From positions 1-50,594 of the forward strand of contig JAHDQK010000026.1 of assembly GCA_018433885.1 (NCBI GenBank): DNA of 50,594 bases. Direction: 5' to 3'. This DNA is from Candidatus Cloacimonadota bacterium (GTDB taxonomy: Bacteria; Cloacimonadota; Cloacimonadia; Cloacimonadales; Cloacimonadaceae). The position numbers and the translations under genes were made by a program. Shown in pieces: positions 41,828-50,594 of this stretch. Under the pieces are notes generated by a model. That model worked only from the letters and a program-made list of their open reading frames with translations, did no database searches and was not told the origin of the DNA. How positions within the stretch are numbered: the first letter of the stretch is position 1; each line of letters begins with the position of its first letter.

Positions 41828-44671
41828 ATGAAGAACCTATTGCTTTGCGCTGCTCTGGTTTTCTGCAGCATTGTCCTGCACGCATACCCGGTCCGGATCG
41901 CCAGCTGGAATCTCGATCGTGACGTGAAAACTATCAATGATCTGAGAATCTGCATCGATTCTGTAAGTCGTAGCGATGGCTCGATCATAGCCTATGTAAG
42001 GGACGAAGCGGAACATAATCTGCTGTTAAGTGCTGGTTTAGATGCGATTCGCATCCCGGATCTCGCTCGAGATCAATATAACCTGCTATCTGGAGCTAAT
42101 CGCGACGATGGCGACCCCATGCATCAATACTACAGCATCGCGGAATTTCAGGCTTTTATGCAGACAACAGCCGCTGCATATCCCGAGATATGCGAACTGC
42201 AGCAATTCGGTAGCTCCGTGCAAAACCGTCCACTGTATTTTATGAAAATCTCGGATAACGTTAGCCAAAACGAAGCTGAGCCTGAAGTTAAGTTAGTCGG
42301 AAGCATTCATGGCGATGAAACGGTTGGTTTTGTAATGCTTACCAGGCTTATCCAACTGCTTACTGAGCAATATGCAACGGATCCTCGCATCGCCAACATC
42401 GTGAATAACACCGAAATATGGATCGCACCCCTGATGAATCCAGACGGTTATGCCAACGGAGAGCGTTATAACGCTGCCGGAGTGGACCTGAACAGAAACT
42501 TCCCCATGCCAAACGGTGTAACCAACCCTGATGGCAACCCCACTGCCACCGAAAACCTTGCTATGATCGACTTCAGTAATCAACATAATTTCTGCATCGG
42601 GATCAATTTTCACGGTGGCGCATTAGTGATAAATTACCCTTGGGATTACTCTCATGTCCTTACACCAGATGACGCGATGATCCGAGAGCTATCGCTTACC
42701 TACTCCCGCAACAACTCCCCTATGTTCAATAGCACCGAGTTCCCTCAGGGCATCACCAATGGCGCAGCTTGGTATGTAATCACCGGGAGCATGCAGGATT
42801 GGAATTATGCATTTACCAGCAATATCGAGCTGACCGCAGAGATCAGTACTGTAAAATGGCCCCCGGCCTCCACCTTGGATGGTTATTGGAACGATAATCG
42901 GGAATCGATCCTGGCATTTCTCGAGTTTGCTCAAAAAGGAATCAAGGGAACTGTTGCCAACGCTCAAGGCCCCATTCCTGCCACCATCAAGATCCTGCAA
43001 ACCGGTAAAAACATTGCAAACGACACCACGCTTGGTGATTATCACAGAGTTCTTATGCCCGGCACCTACACCGTCGTGGTATCAGCTGCCGGGCATATCC
43101 CAGAAAGCCGAGAGGTGGTGGTTCCCACAGTGGGGCACAGCGTTCAAAACTTCATATTGGAACCGGCTCAGATCATGAGTGTTTCCGGCATCGTGCGTGA
43201 TTCCGATGGATACCCGGTGGGGAATGCCGCAATATCGCTAAATACAGACCCTGAGATAACAACCGTATCTGACGCAGATGGTACTTTTACAATTCCACAA
43301 GTGCTTGAGGGTGATTATCTGATAAGTGTAACCGCCACTACATATGCCGCCTACCAAAGCCAGCTCAATCTTCGTCAAAGTGATCCTGAATTCAAGATTG
43401 CCATCCTGCTAAATGAAAGCCTTTTCGCGGAGGATTTTGAAACAGACCTAGAAGCTTGGAACGTTGCCAGCCCCTGGGCTAGAATTCAACTGGATGGTAG
43501 CTGGGTACTTACAGACTCCCCCAACGGGAATTACAACAACAATGCAAACCGCTCCATCAGATTGCAGAACCCGGTGTCTCTGCAAAACATCGACTTCCCA
43601 TCCTTGAGTTTCAGGGCCAAGTGGGATTTGGAAGCAGGTTACGACTATGTATATGTGGAAGGCTCTACCAATGGTTCTGAGTGGAACCAGATCGGAAGCT
43701 TCACCGGACAACAATCCACATGGATCAATCAGACCTTCGCCTTGAATGCTGTTACAGGGCAAGACTTTTATCTGCGTTTTAGAATTCGTAGTGATTGGTC
43801 TCAAACCGCGGATGGGGTATACATCGACGATATATATATATCGGGAAGGAACAACAATATTCCGCTTTGGGGCGATGCCAATGGAGACAAAAGCGTGGAT
43901 ATCAATGATATCAGCGCCATCCTGGATCATAGCGTTGGGATTTTGCTGGAACCGGAAAGTATTAGTGCTGCCGATGTGGATGGAGATTCTGTAGTTCATG
44001 CACTGGACGCCTATCAAGTATGGCTCTATCTTTCTCAGCCAGAGTATCTCTTCCCCGTCCAGAACCAACAGCCCTTTGTTCTTCCAGAAGCCAACATCAC
44101 CGCCAGCCATCAGGGCGGGATTCTCAGTTTGATGTTACCGGAAGACTTGCGCAGCTTGGATCTTACCCTGCCCTTCCCCATCGAAGCTCCAGCGTCCGGA
44201 GATTTTATCCATTCCGATGATGCCAGTGCCGGAAGATTGAGCTTGATCTTTCCCTTTACCCACCAGCCAAACACCCTGATGCTCTCCCTTGAGGATCACC
44301 CCGATACTTTCTCTATCGCTGCAATGGTAAATGGATATCCGCGCACAATTACGGTGGTCTCAAGTTCCAATCAGGATAATGCCAGCCCAGAGCTTTCCTT
44401 CAAGTTATTGCAAAACCATCCCAATCCCTTTAATCCTGAAACTGGAATCAGCTTCAGCCTTCCGGAAGGTGGTGATACTAGCCTGAAGATATTCAATCTA
44501 AAAGGTCAGTTAGTCCGAATCCTTCACAACGGATTTATGGAACCCGGAAATCACTCCTTGGTCTGGAACGGTAAAGACGATTCCGGTTCCGATATTGGCT
44601 CCGGTGTTTATCTATATCGTCTGGAAAGTCCAGCCGGAACAAAGACAAGGAAAATGGTGCTCAGTAAATGA
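41828..44671 (+). CDS. secreted M14 zinc carboxypeptidase with dockerin-like and FlgD-like C-terminal domains
   Basis: A 947-residue secreted protein. A signal peptide (about 1-19) precedes an M14 metallocarboxypeptidase domain (~95-370) with zinc ligands HGDE (161-164) and His 262 (NFHGG), the VDLNRNFP substrate block and catalytic Glu 338. Two carboxypeptidase-regulatory-like beta domains (~375-530), a jelly-roll-like adhesion domain (~535-675), a dockerin-like pair of EF-type loops (GDANGDKSVD and ADVDGDSVVH, ~680-740) and a FlgD-like C-terminal domain (NHPNPFNPE, ~857-947) follow. The last domain is typical of surface-exported proteins in this kind of bacterium. Confidence 0.9.
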   Translation: MKNLLLCAALVFCSIVLHAYPVRIASWNLDRDVKTINDLRICIDSVSRSDGSIIAYVRDEAEHNLLLSAGLDAIRIPDLARDQYNLLSGANRDDGDPMHQYYSIAEFQAFMQTTAAAYPEICELQQFGSSVQNRPLYFMKISDNVSQNEAEPEVKLVGSIHGDETVGFVMLTRLIQLLTEQYATDPRIANIVNNTEIWIAPLMNPDGYANGERYNAAGVDLNRNFPMPNGVTNPDGNPTATENLAMIDFSNQHNFCIGINFHGGALVINYPWDYSHVLTPDDAMIRELSLTYSRNNSPMFNSTEFPQGITNGAAWYVITGSMQDWNYAFTSNIELTAEISTVKWPPASTLDGYWNDNRESILAFLEFAQKGIKGTVANAQGPIPATIKILQTGKNIANDTTLGDYHRVLMPGTYTVVVSAAGHIPESREVVVPTVGHSVQNFILEPAQIMSVSGIVRDSDGYPVGNAAISLNTDPEITTVSDADGTFTIPQVLEGDYLISVTATTYAAYQSQLNLRQSDPEFKIAILLNESLFAEDFETDLEAWNVASPWARIQLDGSWVLTDSPNGNYNNNANRSIRLQNPVSLQNIDFPSLSFRAKWDLEAGYDYVYVEGSTNGSEWNQIGSFTGQQSTWINQTFALNAVTGQDFYLRFRIRSDWSQTADGVYIDDIYISGRNNNIPLWGDANGDKSVDINDISAILDHSVGILLEPESISAADVDGDSVVHALDAYQVWLYLSQPEYLFPVQNQQPFVLPEANITASHQGGILSLMLPEDLRSLDLTLPFPIEAPASGDFIHSDDASAGRLSLIFPFTHQPNTLMLSLEDHPDTFSIAAMVNGYPRTITVVSSSNQDNASPELSFKLLQNHPNPFNPETGISFSLPEGGDTSLKIFNLKGQLVRILHNGFMEPGNHSLVWNGKDDSGSDIGSGVYLYRLESPAGTKTRKMVLSK

Positions 44672-45153
44672 ATAAGATAATTATGGTGTCTCTCATGATT
44701 CTTGCAGGTTTAGTAAGCCAATCTTGCAAAGCAAAAGTAGAAGAAAGCCCCCGCAGCGTAGTCCCCGAGTTTCGTAAAGATGGCGTGTTGGAGATCCATG
44801 GTTCCGACGGCAGTTTGAAAGCCACTTTTGAGATCGAGATCGCCCAGAAAGAGAGCGAGTTGATGCGCGGACTTAAGTATCGAGACAAGATGCAAGAGAA
44901 CCAGGCAATGCTCTTCATCTTCGAATTTCTGGACTACCACTCTTTTTGGATGCAGGATACCTATCTAAGCTTGGACATGATCTTTATAGATCACAACAAT
45001 CAAGTGGTGCATATTGCAAAAAACACTACACCCTACAGTGAAGAACAGATATACCCCGAGAAACCTAACAAATATGTACTGGAAGTACTTGCCGGCATTT
45101 CAGATAAATATCAAATCAAAGAAACGGATATTGTAACATGGAAAGAAAACTGA
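44668..45153 (+). CDS. DUF192-family exported protein
   Basis: A 161-residue exported protein. The N-terminus is a signal sequence ending in SQSC, an atypical lipobox, so lipidation is uncertain. The DUF192 domain (~35-155) shows the family blocks RGLKYRDKM, MLFIF, HSFWMQDTYLSLDMIFID and a VLEVLAG ending. Function unknown; DUF192 proteins are small periplasmic beta-barrels. ATG overlaps the M14 stop (ATGA) and the end overlaps the next gene by 16 nt. Confidence 0.85.
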   Translation: MNKIIMVSLMILAGLVSQSCKAKVEESPRSVVPEFRKDGVLEIHGSDGSLKATFEIEIAQKESELMRGLKYRDKMQENQAMLFIFEFLDYHSFWMQDTYLSLDMIFIDHNNQVVHIAKNTTPYSEEQIYPEKPNKYVLEVLAGISDKYQIKETDIVTWKEN

Positions 45154-46025
45154 GTTTTATCCTGCTGCTCATGCTGCTGATTTTTGGTTGCAAAGGCAAA
45201 CCAGAAACGCAGACGGATGCCTCCCAAGAAGATCAAGTGGTGTATGAAGAGACCACCGAGCCTCAAGAGCCAGAACCTGCAGATTCCACACCCCAGAAAT
45301 CCCCATTGAGCAAATACGAATACACTTGGAGTGGTTCCGATGATATGCCTGATATCGTGATCATAGTAGATGATTTTGGCAATAGCGGCGGAAAGCTGCT
45401 GGAAGATTTTGCAGATCTCCCCCAAGAAATCGTGTTTGCCGTTCTGCCAGATCTGTCTCATAGCAAAACAGCCGCGGAAATTGCCGCCCGCAAGGGTCAC
45501 GAAGTAATAATCCATGTCCCCATGGAAGCCGAAAATAGTAGCGTAAGTCCCGGCAAGAAATTCATCTCCAAAAACATGGAAGAAGATGCAATACAAGATG
45601 TCTTGGACGATTTTATTGCCCAGATGCCGATGGCGATAGCGGCAAACAACCACATGGGAAGTGCCGCTACGGCGTCGCTATCCACGATGAACCATGTAAT
45701 CGGCCACCTAAAAGCGAAGGGTCTCTTCTATATCGATAGCGCGACCACGGCGCAGAGCGCAGTATTCTCTGCCACCAAACAAAATAACGCTTTCAGCGCT
45801 CGAAGGGATATCTTCTTGGATGTGCCGGACAACAGTGATGCTACTTTGGCAGACAAGATCCAAAGCCTGGGTAAGTATAAAGGTCGCCGTGAACCGGTGA
45901 TCATCATCACCCATTGTCACAACCGGGAGAAGCTGGATGCGCTGCGCAAGTTCATCACCCAGGTAGAAAGCATGGGGATCAGGATTGTATCCCTGAGAGA
46001 CGCCTTCCCCCAAGCACGCACTTGA
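45138..46025 (+). CDS. divergent polysaccharide deacetylase (YibQ/DUF610) lipoprotein
   Basis: A 295-residue lipoprotein: signal with lipobox IFGC (Cys 18), a Glu/Pro/Gln-rich linker (~22-60), and a NodB-like domain with IVIIVDDFGNSG (about 72-83), AVLPDLSHS, EVIIHVPMEAE, NNHMGSAATA and a final VIIITHCHNRE block. The family is called divergent polysaccharide deacetylase; it keeps the Asp-Asp and His positions. Substrate unknown, probably a cell-envelope glycan. Confidence 0.85.
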   Translation: MERKLSFILLLMLLIFGCKGKPETQTDASQEDQVVYEETTEPQEPEPADSTPQKSPLSKYEYTWSGSDDMPDIVIIVDDFGNSGGKLLEDFADLPQEIVFAVLPDLSHSKTAAEIAARKGHEVIIHVPMEAENSSVSPGKKFISKNMEEDAIQDVLDDFIAQMPMAIAANNHMGSAATASLSTMNHVIGHLKAKGLFYIDSATTAQSAVFSATKQNNAFSARRDIFLDVPDNSDATLADKIQSLGKYKGRREPVIIITHCHNREKLDALRKFITQVESMGIRIVSLRDAFPQART

Positions 46026-46166
46026 TGTAAGGTAATCGTAGCGATAAGTAAATATTGTGTGCAGGAAACCTGCAGGCTGTGGAGTAATTTCCTCAGAGCC
46101 TGGAATTGGTTCCGATTTTGCTTGACAGGAAGCAATACATAGGCAATGTGACCCAAAGAGGTAATT

Positions 46167-46886
46167 ATGACAAAGTACTTAATAATGATGATCCTGATCG
46201 CAAGCGCGTTTACATCCGCTTGGAGCCTCTCCATATATGATATTCAATACACTACCTTCCCCGGTAGCGACAATACATATCCCTCTTTATATGCCGGTAA
46301 AAGCGTTAGCACCGAAGGCATTGTAACCGCGGTTGATTATAAATCCGGTGGGTTTTTCATTTCTGAAGCTCTAGCCGGGCCTTATTCCGGTATTCTGGTA
46401 GTGGAACGTCGCTCTGATATCCAGGTGGGAGACCGGATCCGTCTTACCGGAGTGGTTCAGGAAAGCTTTGGTATGACTACCTTGCAAGATATTTCCGCTC
46501 TCAGCATATTAGAACGCAAGCACCCTCTGCCCCGCCCGGTGAATCTTACCACTGCCCAGCTCAGCCATGCTGTGGAAGCGGAAGCTTACGAAGGTGTTTA
46601 TGCCCGCATCCAGGGTGCTGGCAACACAGGAAGAAAAAGTAGCGCAAACCGCATTATGGTGAGCGATGGAACCAGCCCCTGCAGCGTGATTCTTGGCAGT
46701 TTTGCCGGCTTCAACTACAAGGCTGCAGCAAAATCCAATGCTCAGTATTCTTCTATCACGGGGATCGTGACCTTTAGCTTTGGTGAGTTTTCACTAAATC
46801 CCGTAAACAACTCAGATATCGAAGTGAATCAGCCTGTCTCGGTGCAAAACCGTAGCTGGGGAAAGATCAAATCCATCTACAAATAA
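46167..46886 (+). CDS. secreted OB-fold protein
   Basis: A 239-residue protein with a signal peptide (~1-20). Two beta-barrel segments resembling OB folds of secreted nuclease-associated proteins follow: the first with STEGIVTAVDYKSGGFFIS and VGDRIRLTGVVQESFGMTTL, the second with YARIQGAG, SITGIVTFSFGEFSLNP. No nuclease domain is present. It is probably periplasmic or surface-bound; the ligand is unknown. Confidence 0.65.
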   Translation: MTKYLIMMILIASAFTSAWSLSIYDIQYTTFPGSDNTYPSLYAGKSVSTEGIVTAVDYKSGGFFISEALAGPYSGILVVERRSDIQVGDRIRLTGVVQESFGMTTLQDISALSILERKHPLPRPVNLTTAQLSHAVEAEAYEGVYARIQGAGNTGRKSSANRIMVSDGTSPCSVILGSFAGFNYKAAAKSNAQYSSITGIVTFSFGEFSLNPVNNSDIEVNQPVSVQNRSWGKIKSIYK

Positions 46887-46898
46887 CGAGGTTAAATA

Positions 46899-47267
46899 AT
46901 GAAAAAGTTCTTCAAAGCTCTGCTCTTTATCGGTGGAACAGCCGCTGCCGCCCACTTTGGCATGAAAACCTATCGCCGCATCAACGGCACGGTTAAGCTC
47001 TCCAAATCCCTTCCGGAATTTCTTTCCAATGTGTATGGCGAATATCCCAAAGTTGATGTTAACCAGACCATGAGCTATCTCTCATTAAAGATTCGCTTCA
47101 GCCAAGAAATCATCGACAAACACGATGATATCGAAAACACCATCCGCGAATACATCGATGATTTCTATCCCGAAGTAGCCAAATGCTCCGTAGATATCGA
47201 TGTTCAAGCCAAAGGCGAAGAAGAGGTAGCCGAAACCAACGAAGAAGAACCGGATTCTGAAGCTTGA
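46899..47267 (+). CDS. hypothetical protein with N-terminal membrane helix
   Basis: A 122-residue protein with a hydrophobic N-terminal segment (about 5-21) and a small alpha/beta domain (KVDVNQTMSYLSLKIRFS). The C-terminus is a highly acidic tail (EEEVAETNEEEPDSEA). It begins 12 nt after the OB-fold gene, with GAGGT upstream, and ends before a terminator, so both form one unit. Not recognised. Confidence 0.65.
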   Translation: MKKFFKALLFIGGTAAAAHFGMKTYRRINGTVKLSKSLPEFLSNVYGEYPKVDVNQTMSYLSLKIRFSQEIIDKHDDIENTIREYIDDFYPEVAKCSVDIDVQAKGEEEVAETNEEEPDSEA

Positions 47268-47294
47268 TAAATGACAATCTCTGATACAACATCG

Positions 47295-47322
47295 GGTGGA
47301 GTTTTGATGCTCCACCTTTTTT
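47295..47322 (+). terminator. terminator after the 122-residue gene
   Basis: GGTGGAG-TTTTGATG-CTCCACC followed by six T residues. Confidence 0.88.
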
Positions 47323-47339
47323 GTAGGCATTTCTTGTCT

Positions 47340-47368
47340 TTGTCTGCAAATTACTTATCATTTATATA
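47340..47368 (+). promoter_or_regulatory. promoter of the cupin/aminopeptidase unit
   Basis: TTGTCT (47340-47345), 17-bp spacer, TATATA (47363-47368), 24 bp before the cupin start. Confidence 0.55.
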
Positions 47369-47392
47369 TAAAACAAATCCTGGAGGTACCCC

Positions 47393-47788
47393 ATGAAAGT
47401 AGTACACTTCGATAAAGTGGAACTGGAACCCGTCTATGCCGAAGGCGCTCAAGGCGCGCAAATTCGCTGGCTTATCAGCCAAAAGGATGGCGCACCGAAC
47501 TTTGCCATGCGCATGTTTGAAGTAGAGCCCGGCGGCCACACTCCCTACCATCAACACGATTGGGAGCATGAACTTTATTGCCTATCCGGTAATGGCGCTT
47601 TGGTCACCGAAAATGGTGATATCCCCTTTACCGAAAATGATATAATGTACGTAGATCCCGGTATGATGCACGCCTTCAAAAATGTGGGAAAGGATACTCT
47701 GAAGTTTCTCTGCTTGATCCCCCACGAAGAGCCTGTTGTGAAAAAGACCATGAACCCCTTTGCTGATGAAGAAGCAAACAATTGCTAA
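47393..47788 (+). CDS. cupin-domain protein
   Basis: A 131-residue single-domain cupin. The metal-ligand motif HTPYHQHDWEHELY (about 48-61) gives the classical H-x-H-(x)-E set, and the second motif (MYVDPGMMHAFKN) supplies the last His. It probably binds a divalent metal; the reaction is unknown. GGAGG precedes ATG at 6 nt. It is followed after 9 nt by the aminopeptidase gene, likely in one transcript. Confidence 0.85.
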   Translation: MKVVHFDKVELEPVYAEGAQGAQIRWLISQKDGAPNFAMRMFEVEPGGHTPYHQHDWEHELYCLSGNGALVTENGDIPFTENDIMYVDPGMMHAFKNVGKDTLKFLCLIPHEEPVVKKTMNPFADEEANNC

Positions 47789-47797
47789 GGAGTTTGG

Positions 47798-48856
47798 ATG
47801 AACAAGGCTAATAAAGAATACCTCTACAGGCTGCTCAGCGTTCCCAGCCCTTCCGGCTTCGAAAGTAAAGCACAAAAAATCACCAGAGAATTTCTCCGCG
47901 GCACTTGTGACGACATTTCCACAGACATCAACGGCAACCTGATCTCATTCAAACGCGGTAGTGGAGATCTGAAGGTAATGATCGTGGGTCACGCCGACGA
48001 GATCGGATTCATGATAAACTACATCGACGAAAGCGGCTACATATATGTTAAGCCTCTGGGAGGATTTGATGTGAACCTGCTTCCCGGTTTGCGCTTGGAT
48101 ATCCACCACGGAGATCAGATTGTCCGGGGGGTAATAGGAAAAAATCCGCCCCACATGACACGGGGTGATTCCGATTCTCCCAAACTTAAAATGGAAGATA
48201 TCTGGATAGATATCGGTGCCAAGGATAAAAAAGATGCCGAAAAGCGCGTTTCGATAGGCGACATCATCACTTTCAGCAGCCAGATCGAAGAGCTTGGTGA
48301 TGATGTGTTGGTGAGCAAAGCCACCGACAATAAAGTAGGCGTATATATCGCCGCTGCCGTCATGAAAGCCCTCGCCAAGACCCAAATTGCCGCAAATTAC
48401 TATGCTGTCTCTTCGGTAGGAGAAGAAACCACGATGAAGGGTGCCCGCACAAGTTCCTATAAGATCGAACCGGACATTGCCATTGCTGTGGATGTGACCT
48501 TCACTTCGGACGTTCCAGGGGCGGACAAACGCAAGTTTGGAGATGTCAAACTGGGTAAGGGACCCACGCTGGCACTTGGCGCTGCAGTACATCCCGGTCT
48601 AAACCAGATGATTCAAGACTTGGCAAAGAAACATAAGATTCCGCTTCAACTGGAGATCGCACCCGGATACACAGGTACCGATGCCGATGCCATCCACTCT
48701 CAGCGCAACGGAGTTGCCACTGCGGTTCTTAGCATTCCAAACCGCTATATGCACTCACCCAATGAGTTCATCAGCCTCACCGATCTCGATCATGCGGTAA
48801 AGCTACTCACAGAGCTGATCAAGATTCTGAACGATAAAACCGATCTGAGCAGATAA
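47798..48856 (+). CDS. M42-family metalloaminopeptidase
   Basis: A 352-residue M42 (glutamyl aminopeptidase/endoglucanase-type) peptidase, forming large cytoplasmic tetrahedral assemblies that trim peptides. Metal and catalytic positions are visible: GHADEIGFM (His ~67), TDNKVG (Asp ~176), VGEETTMKGA (Glu-Glu ~207-210), VDVTFTSD and the final RYMHSPNE His. GDIGAKDKKDA-like surface loops interrupt the apical domain as usual. Fits a proteolytic, amino-acid-fermenting life. AAGGAG upstream of ATG. Confidence 0.92.
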   Translation: MNKANKEYLYRLLSVPSPSGFESKAQKITREFLRGTCDDISTDINGNLISFKRGSGDLKVMIVGHADEIGFMINYIDESGYIYVKPLGGFDVNLLPGLRLDIHHGDQIVRGVIGKNPPHMTRGDSDSPKLKMEDIWIDIGAKDKKDAEKRVSIGDIITFSSQIEELGDDVLVSKATDNKVGVYIAAAVMKALAKTQIAANYYAVSSVGEETTMKGARTSSYKIEPDIAIAVDVTFTSDVPGADKRKFGDVKLGKGPTLALGAAVHPGLNQMIQDLAKKHKIPLQLEIAPGYTGTDADAIHSQRNGVATAVLSIPNRYMHSPNEFISLTDLDHAVKLLTELIKILNDKTDLSR

Positions 48857-48879
48857 ATTATCATCCAAAACCTACAAAT

Positions 48880-48905
48880 GGCGGCTATAAAAGCCGCCCT
48901 TTTTG
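48880..48905 (+). terminator. terminator of the cupin/aminopeptidase unit
   Basis: GGCGGCT-ATAAA-AGCCGCC, then C and a T-run. Confidence 0.88.
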
Positions 48906-49092
48906 TTGTACAGATGCTGCATTACAGTTAATGTGATTACAAGAAAGAAATTAATTGCATAACTTCCGATGCTCATATGATATGCGATTTCCTGGGAAGA
49001 AAGCGATAAGCCCCTGTTGGAGCGTAAACGCCCCCCAAAGCCCTGCTTGCAGAATTGGGCTTTAAGTTACATTCATGTAAGCTTCAACTATG

Positions 49093-49530
49093 TTACTCAG
49101 GCTCTGCAAACTCAAGTATCAAACCACCCACATAATCATCGTATATATACAGGATCCTTCCTTCTCCCATATCGATATAGTCTATCTCAGCTTCCCAATC
49201 TGAATAATACGGGTTTCCATACCACTCGTGAACAAAATCGACTGTCTGTTGTAACCAATCAATATCATCTTCATAATACAGAGTTATCATCCAGGATTTC
49301 ACATTCCCTTCGGCATTGCTATATAGCTTTATCTCTACCTCTCGATACTCAAACTCACCCTCGAAAGTGTTTACCTGATACGTTTGTGCTACTTCTCGAA
49401 ACGCATCCTCCAGCAACAGTGCTTTAGCTTGCTCCAATGGCATGTCATATTGAATTCCCCACATCGATACCTGAGCAAAGCTCAGCCCAATTGCAAACAT
49501 CCAAACCAGAATCAAAACTGTTCTCTTCAT
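49093..49530 (-). CDS. small secreted hypothetical protein
   Basis: A 145-residue exported protein: signal peptide (MKRTVLILVWMFAIGLSFAQ) and a mature acidic alpha/beta domain rich in Tyr, Trp, Asp and Glu (GEFEYREVEIKLY, WMITLYYEDDIDW, GRILYIYDDYVGG). GAAAGGAAATG gives a plausible ribosome site. No known family is recognised; composition suggests a periplasmic or secreted protein. Confidence 0.65.
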   Translation of the reverse strand: MKRTVLILVWMFAIGLSFAQVSMWGIQYDMPLEQAKALLLEDAFREVAQTYQVNTFEGEFEYREVEIKLYSNAEGNVKSWMITLYYEDDIDWLQQTVDFVHEWYGNPYYSDWEAEIDYIDMGEGRILYIYDDYVGGLILEFAEPE

Positions 49531-50594
49531 TTCCTTTCCTTCTACCCAAATATACGGGTATGTTTATTACGTTTATATACTAAACATTTCCAATGAATGT
49601 GCAAATATTCCTTTGATGGGCGGCAAATTCCCAGTATCATACACATATGGCTGATCGATCCCCATTCCCCAAAGCAATCTCCATGGCGTCTCCCAGCAGT
49701 GTGGACTGCATCAACAGCGCATGCCAATTGCCTCGGAAAATGGGTTAGCCTGACCAGAATTCTACGGGATAATAGCGTAATCATGAGTTGTTACAGTTAT
49801 GAGGCACCTGCTGCTCATGCCTCACATTTCATTATATATTAAGCTTTTACACATCTGAATCCCTGTTAGATGCCATCATTTTTCTTTCAACTGGAAGGTA
49901 CCAAACTCAGGATTCCATTAATGGTCTCCGGTTTCTCTCATCTATCCTATGTGCTCCCCCAAAAAAACCTGAACCTGTAAATGCCCTACAAAGTTGCATC
50001 AATAAAGATTAAACATCCTCTGTGTAGATATTTATCCACAGAACTAGCAGTTGCTTGTCTTCATTTCCTTGTTTTCTTCAAACTTTATTGTTGAAAGCTT
50101 GATTTATACAGCTTTCCTGTCCCGCCTGCAGAACTTTGAGCACGACAATCCTGACAGAAAATCCGTTTGAATTATCGTTCATAAACGCCGAATATTTGAT
50201 TGATTTTCATAGTTTTAGTGCATCTCTTTGTTCAACTGAGGCAAGGTAGATTATTTATGAAAAAGAACTTGACTTGGATTAGCAAGATGAAAACAATGCA
50301 ATTGGTCGCTTGGCCTTACATAGATTGTGAGTAACGAGGGATATCAGATGCCCTCAAACAACCAGAGAAACAATGAGTTGGAATTTACACCAACATTTGG
50401 GACTCTACAACCACGGCTGTAACACTATAAGACCATTGCATAAACCATCGATGCATGTATTGAGATGAATTTGTTCTGTTGCCGCCCGCCATTTTCTGTC
50501 TCGAAGTGACCTTTTTGGTCTATTTTCTCAATTATGCCTCATAAAACCCCTCTTTTGAAGCCCTTTTTGGGTCTGTTCCAAAAATCTGGGCAGA
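49531..50594. other. ~1 kb without a convincing gene
   Basis: No frame here has both a ribosome site and coding character. A 25-codon frame at 50258-50335 (MKKNLTWISKMKTMQLVAWP and on to a TAA) has a weak AAGGTAG upstream and could be a short peptide, but support is poor. An inverted repeat TGAGGCA/TGCCTCA lies at 49800-49824. Otherwise AT-rich spacer. Confidence 0.5.

Noticed and set aside
42689-44110. Several antisense open frames (118-220 residues) within the M14 peptidase gene
   Set aside because: They are opposite a gene with intact catalytic motifs and have no independent start signals.
49542-49842. Overlapping 80- and 81-residue frames on both strands near the right end
   Set aside because: Both lack good ribosome sites and coding character, and they cover the same bases on opposite strands.

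Overview
The window looks like a chromosomal segment of an uncultured, Gram-negative fermentative bacterium, most like Candidatus Cloacimonadota (WWE1, Cloacimonas relatives). This assignment is inference. It rests on a secreted protein with the NHPNPFNP-type C-terminal FlgD-like domain, an Rnf/Nqr-type ion pump operon, an anaerobic amino-acid-fermenter style glutamate dehydrogenase, outer-membrane and lipoprotein genes, and abundant short palindromic repeats. No rRNA, tRNA, transposase or CRISPR array was found.

Left part (1-22.9 kb) is an accessory defence island. A minus-strand group (SDH/ClpP-fold protease, a 72-residue protein, a DUF3825-like protein) lies upstream of a long plus-strand operon. 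That operon starts at a clear sigma70 promoter (2631-2658) and encodes a small excisionase-type HTH protein and a complete type 1 BREX set in canonical order: brxA, brxB, brxC, pglX, pglZ, brxL. A DUF1016/PD-(D/E)xK nuclease sits between brxC and pglX, and an S23-like four-helix-bundle gene between pglX and pglZ. The operon continues without a break, by 1-4 nt start/stop overlaps, into a four-gene module: RecQ helicase fused to a ComF-like phosphoribosyltransferase, DprA-like/DUF488 fusion, a stand-alone DUF488, and a probable dual-OB protein. The first codons of a second, diverged RecQ copy remain just downstream (22317-22466).

The BREX genes are studded with repeats. TTAGGTG heptamer arrays sit on stop codons and gene junctions. 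Several palindromic elements are inserted in frame inside pglX, brxL and the DUF1016 gene without disrupting them. Two copies in pglX share a hairpin core and are read in the same frame, giving nearly the same peptide.

Right part (23-50.6 kb) is mostly core genome: gdhA; two secretion-type lipoproteins (CsgG-like and LPP20-like); htpG; a coiled-coil membrane protein; an NFACT/RqcH-type protein and recO; a ferritin-like protein; an Rnf D-G-E-A operon ending in nqrF instead of rnfB/rnfC; a zinc-ribbon microprotein; rsmA; an outer-membrane beta-barrel; SRP RNA; a secreted M14 carboxypeptidase with dockerin-like and FlgD-like domains; DUF192 and YibQ-type lipoproteins; a secreted OB-fold protein; a cupin; an M42 aminopeptidase; and a small secreted protein. 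The last ~1 kb shows no convincing gene.
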